A stretch of DNA of 8,347 nt from an uncultured Sphingosinicella sp. GTDB lineage: Bacteria > Pseudomonadota > Alphaproteobacteria > Sphingomonadales > Sphingomonadaceae. The position numbers and the translations under genes are program-made. Within the stretch, counting starts at the first letter, position 1. The number at the start of each line of letters is the position of its first letter. The notes beneath the pieces were generated by a model. That model did not search any database. It worked only from the letters and a program-made list of their open reading frames with translations, and was not told the origin of the DNA. This document shows, one piece after another, positions 1-5,911 of the stretch. The DNA is taken from positions 1 to 8,347 of the forward strand of contig CAMPIH010000102.1 in NCBI GenBank assembly GCA_946886275.1, given 5' to 3'.

Positions 1-4
1 AGGA

Positions 5-796
5 CTAGCCGGCGCGGCTTTCAAGCAGTTGCGCCGCGATCGAATAGGTGCGGGCATTGTCGACGTCGATCGCGTGGGCGCCGTCCTTGAGCACGACGGC
101 CGAGGCCCGGACTCCGAAGCGACGGCCGAGCCGCTTCATCGCCCGCGGCAGCGAGACCAGGCCATAGCGCAGGATCAGCAGGTTGATCAGGCCGACCGCC
201 TGGATGATGCGCCGCGGATTCTTCGCGAACTGGCCGCCGGACCGATAGGTCTCCGCCAGGTCGAGGCCGGCACTGGACAGGCCGTAGAGATTGCAGTTCG
301 AATAGCGGCCGTCGGTGAAGCGATAGAAACGCCTCTGGCCCTGCGGATGGGCCGAGAGCACGTCCTCGCGCCGCGAAAGCGCGACCACGGCATCGTCCCC
401 GGAGGTAAGCCGGGACGCGACCTGCTGGACGGCGTTGGCGGTCAGAAGGACATTGTCGGCGGTGGTGACGATGAACGGCCCGCCGTCGCCGCCCGCCGCG
501 GCATAGACGCTGTCGGTGATGGTCGAGGCGGCGGCGACGAATTCGACCGGGACGGCGGTCGCCAGGGAATCGACGATCGGCCGAAGCATCCTGTCGGCCC
601 CCGGTTCGACCGAAATCCGGATCGCCTTGACGCCCGGCGCCCCGACGAGTGCGGCAAGCACATGGGCGAGCAGTGGCCGGCCGCCGATCGGCACCAGGCA
701 TTTGTGGGTGACTCCGGCCTGAGCGGCGAGCGGATCGAGCCGGCCTTCGCGCTGGGCCGCGAGGACGATGGCGGTGACCTCGGCCGGCCGGGTCAC
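5..796 (-). CDS. MobA-like NTP transferase (nucleotidyltransferase family protein)
   Basis: Predicted cytosolic enzyme of 263 aa that would transfer a nucleotidyl group from an NTP to a phosphorylated substrate; the substrate is unknown. The N-terminal half has the Rossmann-like NTP-transferase pattern: hydrophobic strand then LAAQREGRLDPLA (residues 12-24), HKCLVPIGGRPLL (31-43) with a candidate nucleotide-binding lysine K32, and TTADN (111-115), where D114 is a likely metal ligand. IDVDNARTY (243-251) near the C-terminus matches the second-metal/sugar-nucleotidyltransferase 'DVD' motif of this family. Residues 195-228 form a basic, hydrophobic stretch. The GTG start at 796 is chosen because the open frame upstream is an arginine- and proline-rich shadow of the ligase gene, and GTG overlaps that gene's TGA as GTGA, implying translational coupling. 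No good Shine-Dalgarno is visible. It resembles molybdenum cofactor, phosphosugar and CTP:phosphocholine-type transferases, but nothing here decides between them. Family call firm; function open. Confidence 0.85.
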   Translation of the reverse strand: MTRPAEVTAIVLAAQREGRLDPLAAQAGVTHKCLVPIGGRPLLAHVLAALVGAPGVKAIRISVEPGADRMLRPIVDSLATAVPVEFVAAASTITDSVYAAAGGDGGPFIVTTADNVLLTANAVQQVASRLTSGDDAVVALSRREDVLSAHPQGQRRFYRFTDGRYSNCNLYGLSSAGLDLAETYRSGGQFAKNPRRIIQAVGLINLLILRYGLVSLPRAMKRLGRRFGVRASAVVLKDGAHAIDVDNARTYSIAAQLLESRAG

Positions 797-1803
797 GCGT
801 CCAGCAGCCCGTGGCGGCGAAGGCCTTCGTAGAGGATCGTCTCGATCAGCTGAGCCTGGCTGAGGCCGGCGCGGGCGGCGGATCGGCCGAACACCTTCTC
901 GGACCAGAGATTGGCCTGGAGATTGACCTCGAGGAACTGAACCCGGCCGCCCTCGCGATCGAGCCGGAATTCGAACCGGCCATAATCGAACGGCCGATAT
1001 TCCTCGGCCATCTTGCGGGTGAAATCGGCGATCACCGGCATCCACTCGGGATCCTCGAACGGGACGAGCTGATATTTGTGGCCGCGCTCGACGAGGTCGC
1101 GCTTCTCGTAATAGGTCCGCAAATGGCTCGGGTCGGCCTGCTCGAACAGCATCATCGGCATCACCCGGGGCTCGCCGTCGATCGTCATCACCGGGACTTC
1201 GACGTCGCTGCCGTTGAGGAAGGGTTCGACGATGGCGTCATGGCCCTGGCTGTGGATGTCGGCGACCGCCGCCTCGACCCCGGCCCAGTCGAACGCGTCC
1301 TGGACGCCCCAGCTGGCGGAAGAGGCGTTCGGCTTGATCACCAGCCGCTCGCCTTGTGGGCAGCGCGCCTGCTCGACCGGGGCGCCGCGCCGGTACGCGG
1401 CCCAGGGCGCGGTCGGAACCCCCCGGGCGGCGGCGCAGAGCTTGGTGAGATGCTTGTCGTCGGCGAGTCCGCGAAGGATCGGAGAGGCGCCGAGGAAAGG
1501 GATCCCGACCCGCGTGGACAGCAAGGGCAGCATCATCTCGCTGTTCAGGAAACCGCCCCGGTTGAGCAGCGGGAAGACGAAATCGACCTCCGGCTTTTCG
1601 AACAAGGCGTCGTAGCGGTCCTCGACGACGAGATTGAGGCCGAGACCCTTCAATATCTCCCGGGTCTCGACATGGTAGAGGGCGTGATTGCCGTCTTCCG
1701 GGTGAAGCGCGCCGTCCCATTTCGCATGCTTGGCGACGAACATGATTCGAAGTCGGCGCTTCGCCTCTTCCGGGATCTGGCGCGGCTGGATATGGGAAGT
1801 CAC
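793..1803 (-). CDS. ATP-grasp ligase, D-Ala-D-Ala ligase-like
   Basis: Predicted 336-aa cytosolic ATP-dependent carboxylate-amine (or carboxylate-thiol) ligase. The N-terminal domain contains VDFVFPLLNRGGFLNSE (73-89) and GIPFLGASP (100-108), echoing the Ddl region that ends in 'giPytGs'. ADDKHLTK (114-121) matches the conserved 'mDK..tK' segment. ATP-grasp signatures follow: LVIKPN (154-159) with ATP-binding K157, IVEPFL (191-196), and Mg-binding positions D282, E292 and N294 (LEVNLQAN, 291-298). True Ddl enzymes continue from the metal-binding Asn with a Pro-Gly-Met-Thr loop; here it reads NLQANLW, so I do not call it ddl. Peptidoglycan duty is also unlikely because no mur genes are nearby. 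The start is GTG at 1803; an internal ATG at 1743 would cut into the first beta strand (RLRIMFVAKHA). It is followed by the overlapping nucleotidyltransferase gene and diverges from the PLP-enzyme gene. Confidence 0.86.
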   Translation of the reverse strand: MTSHIQPRQIPEEAKRRLRIMFVAKHAKWDGALHPEDGNHALYHVETREILKGLGLNLVVEDRYDALFEKPEVDFVFPLLNRGGFLNSEMMLPLLSTRVGIPFLGASPILRGLADDKHLTKLCAAARGVPTAPWAAYRRGAPVEQARCPQGERLVIKPNASSASWGVQDAFDWAGVEAAVADIHSQGHDAIVEPFLNGSDVEVPVMTIDGEPRVMPMMLFEQADPSHLRTYYEKRDLVERGHKYQLVPFEDPEWMPVIADFTRKMAEEYRPFDYGRFEFRLDREGGRVQFLEVNLQANLWSEKVFGRSAARAGLSQAQLIETILYEGLRRHGLLDA

Positions 1804-1912
1804 GGCTGGAACTCTGCTTTCGGATCTGTGTCGCGCGCAGCCTGGTCTTCACGGCTGCCGCAGCAAACTGGAGAAAGCGCGTTAGTGGCGTCAAGGGGCG
1901 GGTGCAAGATTC
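1804..1912. promoter_or_regulatory. Divergent intergenic promoter region
   Basis: This 109-bp stretch separates the leftward ligase gene from the rightward PLP-enzyme gene and must carry the start signals of both. A 9-bp direct repeat, TCACGGCTG, occurs at 1800-1808 (overlapping the ligase GTG start) and at 1849-1857. An inverted repeat GCAGCC/GGCTGC lies at 1837-1842 and 1853-1858 with a 10-nt loop, and GCTGCCGCAGC (1855-1865) can pair as an alternative. These could be an operator or leader structures; that is inference. No clear promoter could be read for the rightward gene. Confidence 0.55.
1866..1894 (-). promoter_or_regulatory. Candidate promoter for ligase-nucleotidyltransferase operon
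   Basis: On the minus strand a TTGACG (1894-1889) resembles the alphaproteobacterial -35 box (TTGACg type). A 17-nt spacer later comes CCAGTT (1871-1866), a weak -10 candidate. Transcription would begin near 1858 and give a leader of about 55 nt. The -35 box overlaps the purine-rich AAGGGG in the leader of the divergent PLP gene. The -10 match is poor, so this is tentative. Confidence 0.3.
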
Positions 1913-3379
1913 ATGACCAAGAGCGTAGAGAATCCCGCCGATCTGCCCCCCGCCGCCGAGGCGATGACGACCGGCGGCGACGCCAGGATCCGGATCGACC
2001 CGGCGACCGGACTCAACAAATATCATTCGGCGCCGCGGCCGAGTCGGATCCTCGCCTACGCCTCGTCGACAGCCAATGACATCTCGGCCGAGGCTTTCGG
2101 CCATGCCGAGCAGATCCTCTCGCAAGTCGGCCCCGAACTGTCGGGGCCCGCTTATGCCGGCCATCTCGAACGGCTCAGGAAGCGTCTTCGGTCGGCCTAT
2201 CGGATCGCCGACGATGTCGAGATCATCTTCGCGCCGTCGGGCACCGACCTCGAATATGTCGCTCTGGCCTGCGCCGCCGGGCGCGGCTCGGGAACGCACA
2301 ACATCCTGCTCGGCGCCGACGAAGTGGGCACCGGCTGCATCCATTCGGCGCACGGCAATTATTTCGCGGAATCCACCGCTTTGGGTCTCGCCACCGAAGC
2401 CGGCCGGCCCGTGCCCGGGCTTGGCGGGATCCAGGTCGACCTGGTCGACATCCCGGTTCGCGATCCGCAGGGCCGGGTGAATCCCTCGACCCACATCGCC
2501 GATCGGATGCAGGTCTCGCTCGAAGCCGCGGACGCGGCCGGTCAGCACAGCCTGATCCACGTCGTCCATGGCTCCAAGACGGGCCTGATCCTTCCGGTCG
2601 CAGACGACCTCGACCGGCTCCAGCGGCGCCACGGCGCGCAATCGACCCTCGTCGTCGACGCCTGCCAGGCGAGGATCACAAGCGACGCGGTCAATGCCTA
2701 TCTCGAGCGCGAGGCGATCGTCTTCGTCACCGGCTCGAAGTTCATGGGCGGCCCGCCGTTCAGCGGCTTCGCCTTCATCCCGCCGGCCGTGGCCCGCAAG
2801 CCGGCGCCGCTGGCCGAAGGGCTGGCGACGATCTTTCGCCGAGGCGAATGGCCTCATGGCTGGCCTGGAGCGGAGCTGTTGCCGGACAGCGGCAATCTGG
2901 GGCTGCTACTCCGGCTCGAGGCCTCGATCTTCGAGCTGGAGCGGTTCCAGCGCCTCTCGAGCGAAGCCGTGGAACGGGTCATCCTCGCCTTCCATGCGGC
3001 GGTCCGGTCCGAGATCATCGAATCGACACCGGCTCACCGGCTCGCCCCCTATCCGCCGGGGGACCGGGAAGAAGCCGATACCCACCCGATCGAGATGCGG
3101 ACCCTTTCCACGCTCGATCTGTCCGAATTCGGCGGCGGGGCGACCTTCGAGGACGCTCAAGCCTGGCACAAGAAGCTGCTCGGCCACGGCGTCCGCCTCG
3201 GCCAGCCGGTGAAGTGCGTCCGGCTCGGCGACGGAAGCTGGGGCGCGACTCTTCGCGTCGGTCTTGCCATGTGGCAAATCGTCGACCGCTCCGGCCTGAC
3301 CGACGAGGCACTCGCAAGGTCCTTCACCGACGACATGGCCCGGATCCGCGAAGCCCTCGTCACCGTCGCCGCGGAATAG
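1913..3379 (+). CDS. PLP-dependent enzyme, aminotransferase class V / fold-type I
   Basis: Predicted 488-aa cytosolic pyridoxal-phosphate enzyme. SGTDLEYVAL (109-118) fits the phosphate-binding SGT turn. VVDACQAR (247-254) supplies the PLP-N1 aspartate D249 and Q252, as in class V enzymes such as cysteine desulfurases. VTGSKFMGGPPFSG (272-285) holds the likely Schiff-base lysine K276, followed by an unusual GGPPFSG. NKYHSAPRPS (35-44) followed by YASSTAND near residue 50 appears to be a family-specific N-terminal motif. No signal peptide or membrane segment is seen. At 488 aa it is longer than a typical class V aminotransferase (roughly 370-420), mainly from the N-terminal arm and a segment around 290-400. 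AAGGGG (1893-1898) lies 14 nt before the ATG, a long spacing; in-frame M18 (1964) is an alternative start. It could be a transaminase, lyase, desulfurase or decarboxylase; substrate unknown. It is divergent from an ATP-grasp/nucleotidyltransferase pair, suggesting a shared pathway. Confidence 0.88.
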   Translation: MTKSVENPADLPPAAEAMTTGGDARIRIDPATGLNKYHSAPRPSRILAYASSTANDISAEAFGHAEQILSQVGPELSGPAYAGHLERLRKRLRSAYRIADDVEIIFAPSGTDLEYVALACAAGRGSGTHNILLGADEVGTGCIHSAHGNYFAESTALGLATEAGRPVPGLGGIQVDLVDIPVRDPQGRVNPSTHIADRMQVSLEAADAAGQHSLIHVVHGSKTGLILPVADDLDRLQRRHGAQSTLVVDACQARITSDAVNAYLEREAIVFVTGSKFMGGPPFSGFAFIPPAVARKPAPLAEGLATIFRRGEWPHGWPGAELLPDSGNLGLLLRLEASIFELERFQRLSSEAVERVILAFHAAVRSEIIESTPAHRLAPYPPGDREEADTHPIEMRTLSTLDLSEFGGGATFEDAQAWHKKLLGHGVRLGQPVKCVRLGDGSWGATLRVGLAMWQIVDRSGLTDEALARSFTDDMARIREALVTVAAE

Positions 3380-3400
3380 CTACCCCGTCGGACGCCAGAA

Positions 3401-4792
3401 CTAAGCGGCCACCTCTTCCTCGCCGCGATTGCGGGCGCCCCAGTTGAGGTTGCGGGTCAGGTACATCACCGCCGCGAGCGCCGCGAACAGCATCAGCGAT
3501 CCGATCAGGAGCGAATAGGCTTCGAGGCTGAGCAGGATGAAGAGGACGGCGTAGAGCGAGGCCAGAAGCGCGCCGATGAAGAAGGCGCGCCGCCAGCTCT
3601 TCAGGACTGCCGCCGAATAGGCCGTGTTGAGCCCGGTGATCGCCGCCGAAGCGAGGATATAGGCCGGCGTGAAGCCGATCACTTCGGCGAAGGCGAGCAG
3701 AAGGACGAAGAACAGCACCAGGCCGGCCCCGACCAGAAGATATTCGACGGCCGAGACCCTGACTCCCCCGATCACGTCGAACAGAAGGAAGGCCAAGAAG
3801 GTGAAGCCGATGAACAGGAAGCCATATTTGGCCGAGCGATTGACCCGCGAATAGAGATCGACCGGCTGGACCAGGCTGACCTGGGCGACATGGCCAGCCG
3901 ACGCCATCGGCCGGCCCATGTCGTAATCGCTGAGCACCCGAGGCGGGGGCGGCGGCGGCGAACCGGCCGGAGCCGTGCCGACGAGCTGCTGGCCGAGAGC
4001 GAGATTGCCGACCCGATAGAGGGCTTCGAATCCGTCGGCGCCGACCTGCCGCTGGGCCGGCAGGAAGTCGCCCTGGAAGGAGGGATGCGGCCATTGCGAC
4101 CGAAGCCGCCAGCGCGTGTCGCCCGCCTGGGGCGCCAGGCCGAGCGATCCGTTGCCGCGGAAGGAATAGGCATAGTCCACCTCGAGCGGCCGGGTGCCGA
4201 GCGAGGCCGCGTCGATCCAGGCGAAGAAACCCGCCGCCCCGCCGCCGCCCGGATTCAGGCGAAGCGGCCGGCCGGCGACGACGACTCGCGGATTGGCGCC
4301 GAGCCCGCGCGGATCGGAGAGGTGAAAGCGAAGCTCGGCCCGGGCGAGGTCCATGTCGGCCGGCGCCACGTTGAACCGGGCGAGGTCCTGCGGCATCGCG
4401 AAGCGCGCCTTTCCGCTGACCGACGCCTCGTAGACGACCGCTTCGTAGATCGAGCGCTTGCGGCGCTCGGGCCGCACTTCGGTAGTGAGATCGGACAGTT
4501 CGGGAGCGAGGGTCAGCTCCTGCCACACCACCCTTGAGCGGGTGACCTGCTGAGCACCTTCGGTGACGGTCTCGCTGACGGTCGAGCGATAGGGAATGAC
4601 GAGCAAAGGTCCGCCGATCACCTGCGGTCCGCCCCAGCCCTCGGCGATCGAGGCCAGAGCGACCTGCGATTGCTGCTGGCGGTCATAGACGAGCAGCCAG
4701 ACGGTGAAGAGCGGGAAGGAGAGCAGGAAGCCGATGAGGATCGCCCAGCCCAGCTTCGCGCCTGGGCTTCGCTCTGCCGAAAACATGCTCAT
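3401..4792 (-). CDS. creD: CreD family inner membrane protein
   Basis: A 463-aa protein matching CreD (E. coli about 450 aa), an inner-membrane protein linked to cell-envelope integrity and, in gamma-proteobacteria, controlled by the CreBC two-component system and tied to beta-lactam and colicin phenotypes. Its biochemical role is not established. The topology fits: one N-terminal membrane helix (about 14-37), a large extracytoplasmic domain (about 38-320), then about five C-terminal helices (about 322-447). The segment QPVDLYSRVNRSAKYGFLFI (319-338) is a family hallmark just before the second helix. WGGPQVIGGPLLVIPY (53-68) is also typical. A six-proline run (279-284), encoded by a GCC-like simple repeat, sits in the periplasmic loop. 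A strong ribosome-binding site supports the ATG at 4792. No creB or creC homologue lies in the window. It follows the MBL-lipoprotein gene by 48 nt and converges on the PLP-enzyme gene. Confidence 0.93.
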   Translation of the reverse strand: MSMFSAERSPGAKLGWAILIGFLLSFPLFTVWLLVYDRQQQSQVALASIAEGWGGPQVIGGPLLVIPYRSTVSETVTEGAQQVTRSRVVWQELTLAPELSDLTTEVRPERRKRSIYEAVVYEASVSGKARFAMPQDLARFNVAPADMDLARAELRFHLSDPRGLGANPRVVVAGRPLRLNPGGGGAAGFFAWIDAASLGTRPLEVDYAYSFRGNGSLGLAPQAGDTRWRLRSQWPHPSFQGDFLPAQRQVGADGFEALYRVGNLALGQQLVGTAPAGSPPPPPPRVLSDYDMGRPMASAGHVAQVSLVQPVDLYSRVNRSAKYGFLFIGFTFLAFLLFDVIGGVRVSAVEYLLVGAGLVLFFVLLLAFAEVIGFTPAYILASAAITGLNTAYSAAVLKSWRRAFFIGALLASLYAVLFILLSLEAYSLLIGSLMLFAALAAVMYLTRNLNWGARNRGEEEVAA

Positions 4793-4799
4793 CGAACGA

Positions 4800-4806
4800 C
4801 TCCCTT
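4800..4806 (-). promoter_or_regulatory. Ribosome-binding site of creD
   Basis: On the minus strand AAGGGAG lies 7 nt before the ATG at 4792. It is the clearest Shine-Dalgarno in the window and selects this ATG over the second in-frame ATG two codons later. Confidence 0.75.
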
Positions 4807-4840
4807 ACTCGATTCGTCGTACGTAATGCACGGTTCGTCG

Positions 4841-5803
4841 TCAAGTTCCCGCCGAACAATAGTGATCGCGCTCGTCCGGCGCGGCGCGAAGCCTCGTATC
4901 GAGATAATAGCCGACGGCGCCACCGATCCGCTCCTCGTCGCCGGCCGGGATGAACATCGCCGCGTCCCGCCTCCAGCCGAGGATGCACTCGTGCCGACTG
5001 CTTTCGGAGTCGGCGCAGTCGAGCAGATTGCCGAAGGCGGACCGCCAGGTGAGGAAGGCCGCTTTGTCCATCGGCTCGCCATGGCCCGGGATCAGGGTCG
5101 TGAAGTCGATCGAGGCCAGATCGTCGAGCGCCCGCCGCCACCCGTCCGGACAGGCCGTGTCCATGAACGGCACCGAGGCGACGACGAGGTCTCCGGCGAT
5201 CACCAGTCCGTTGCGCTCGTCATGAATCCACAGATCGGCTTCGGTGGCGGCGAACCGGGCCACGTTGATCCGAAGCGGGCGGCCACCGATCACCATGTCG
5301 GCGGAGTCCTCGACCGGCCGGGTGGGCCGCAAGGAGTCCGGATGATCCATGACCCGGAAGGCCCGTTCGATCTCGGCGCGCTGCTCCGGAGTGACTTGGC
5401 CGGAATCGAGATGGCGCTGGGCGGCGGCGCGGCTGCGCGGGAAGAAGCCGGCGAGGGCGCCGTCGATCGCCCTCGTCGCATAGAGTTCAGCGCCGGGAAA
5501 AGCGGCGAGGATCTCGGCATTGCCGGTGCTGTGATCGAGGTGCCAGTGGGTGTTGAGAAGCGCGACGATCGGCCGCCCGCGCGCTCGCGCATAGCCAAGC
5601 AGCTTGTCGCGATGGGCGGGATGACGGCCGCTGTCGACGAGGATCAGCCCGTCCGGTGAATCGAGGAAGATGCTGTTGCCGTCCGGTCCGCGGTCGGCGA
5701 CGAAGCTGCCCTCGACGAGATGATAGCCGGTCGGCGCTTGCCGCGGGGGAGCCGCGCAGCCGGCGGCGGCAAGGGCCGCCAGAACGATGATCCACGCTCT
5801 CAT
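4841..5803 (-). CDS. MBL-fold metallo-hydrolase lipoprotein
   Basis: A 320-aa predicted exported lipoprotein with a metallo-beta-lactamase fold. MRAWIIVLAALAAAGC is a short signal peptide with lipobox AAGC; C16 would be lipidated, and A17 at +2 suggests outer-membrane sorting. The zinc motif THWHLDH (85-91) gives H86, H88, D90 and H91. AGDLV (203-207) gives D205, and PGHG (239-242) gives H241. The place where most MBL hydrolases have the third site-1 histidine ('AHT.GD') reads AATEAD, with A186 replacing His, so the zinc site is altered. Two cysteines lie near 263 and 273 (LLDCA, HECILG) and a third near the C-terminus. The layout resembles quinoprotein-relay/SoxH-type MBL proteins rather than true beta-lactamases; the substrate is unknown. 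AGGGG (5813-5817) lies 9 nt before the ATG. It sits between the C13 peptidase and creD, all leftward, suggesting an envelope-associated role. Confidence 0.88.
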   Translation of the reverse strand: MRAWIIVLAALAAAGCAAPPRQAPTGYHLVEGSFVADRGPDGNSIFLDSPDGLILVDSGRHPAHRDKLLGYARARGRPIVALLNTHWHLDHSTGNAEILAAFPGAELYATRAIDGALAGFFPRSRAAAQRHLDSGQVTPEQRAEIERAFRVMDHPDSLRPTRPVEDSADMVIGGRPLRINVARFAATEADLWIHDERNGLVIAGDLVVASVPFMDTACPDGWRRALDDLASIDFTTLIPGHGEPMDKAAFLTWRSAFGNLLDCADSESSRHECILGWRRDAAMFIPAGDEERIGGAVGYYLDTRLRAAPDERDHYCSAGT

Positions 5804-5812
5804 TCGGCTTCG

Positions 5813-5817
5813 CCCCT
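5813..5817 (-). promoter_or_regulatory. Ribosome-binding site of MBL lipoprotein gene
   Basis: AGGGG on the minus strand, 9 nt upstream of the ATG at 5803. It supports the start that yields a full lipoprotein signal peptide. Confidence 0.6.
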
Positions 5818-5828
5818 GCTGCCATGTC

Positions 5829-5859
5829 CGAACCTGGACCTAGCCGAGGACCAGGTTCG
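5829..5859. repeat. Inverted repeat / stem-loop
   Basis: CGAACCTGG (5829-5837) pairs perfectly with CCAGGTTCG (5851-5859). After an A-A mismatch, CC/GG adds two more pairs, leaving a 7-nt loop (5841-5847). It lies between the C13 peptidase stop and the MBL gene's ribosome-binding site. Neither strand has a T-tract after the stem, so it is not a classical intrinsic terminator. It could be an operator, an mRNA-processing or stabilising hairpin, or a relic of a dispersed repeat. Confidence 0.65.
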
Positions 5860-5881
5860 ATCGGCGGCTTGTTCGGCGGAC

Positions 5882-5911
5882 GCCCTCGAGCTTTCGACGA
5901 AGCTCAGGGGC
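5882..5911. repeat. Stem-loop overlapping C13 peptidase stop; REP-like
   Basis: GAGCTT (5888-5893) pairs with AAGCTC (5900-5905) across the loop TCGACG. Outside a C-A mismatch, GCCCT (5882-5886) pairs with GGGGC (5907-5911), including one T-G wobble. The stem covers the peptidase TGA (5904-5906). No T-run follows on either strand. The core TTTCGACGAAGCTCAGG resembles, from memory, the dispersed palindromic elements with 'TTCGAC-AGCTCAG' cores common in sphingomonad and other proteobacterial intergenic regions; that likeness is unverified. Confidence 0.5.

Noticed and set aside
797..1045. N-terminal extension of the nucleotidyltransferase to an upstream start
   Set aside because: The added 83 residues are Arg/Pro-rich and are a frame-shifted reading of the ligase 3' end; the GTG at 796 overlapping the ligase stop is more plausible.
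793..1803. Annotation as ddl (D-alanine-D-alanine ligase)
   Set aside because: The substrate-binding loop after the metal-binding Asn differs from Ddl and no cell-wall genes are adjacent.
811..2079. Plus-strand 422-aa open frame antisense to the ATP-grasp gene and running into the PLP gene
   Set aside because: It overlaps two well-supported genes, spans their intergenic region, has no family motif and has the biased composition of a GC-rich antisense frame.
1238..2857. Minus-strand 539-aa open frame antisense to the PLP gene
   Set aside because: Low-complexity, Arg/Gly/Asp-rich composition. It shifts from an antisense shadow of the PLP gene to an alternate-frame shadow of the ligase.
3941..3962. 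GCC/GGC-type simple repeat as a possible regulatory or phase-variable tract
   Set aside because: It encodes six prolines in a periplasmic loop of CreD with mixed proline codons and is too short and imperfect to suggest slippage control.
4670..5659. Plus-strand 329-aa open frame opposite the MBL gene and the creD start
   Set aside because: Composition of an antisense shadow; the minus-strand genes carry clear domain motifs and ribosome-binding sites.
4841..5803. Annotation as a true metallo-beta-lactamase (antibiotic resistance)
   Set aside because: It is a lipoprotein of the wider MBL superfamily with an altered zinc site; the fold alone does not indicate beta-lactam hydrolysis.
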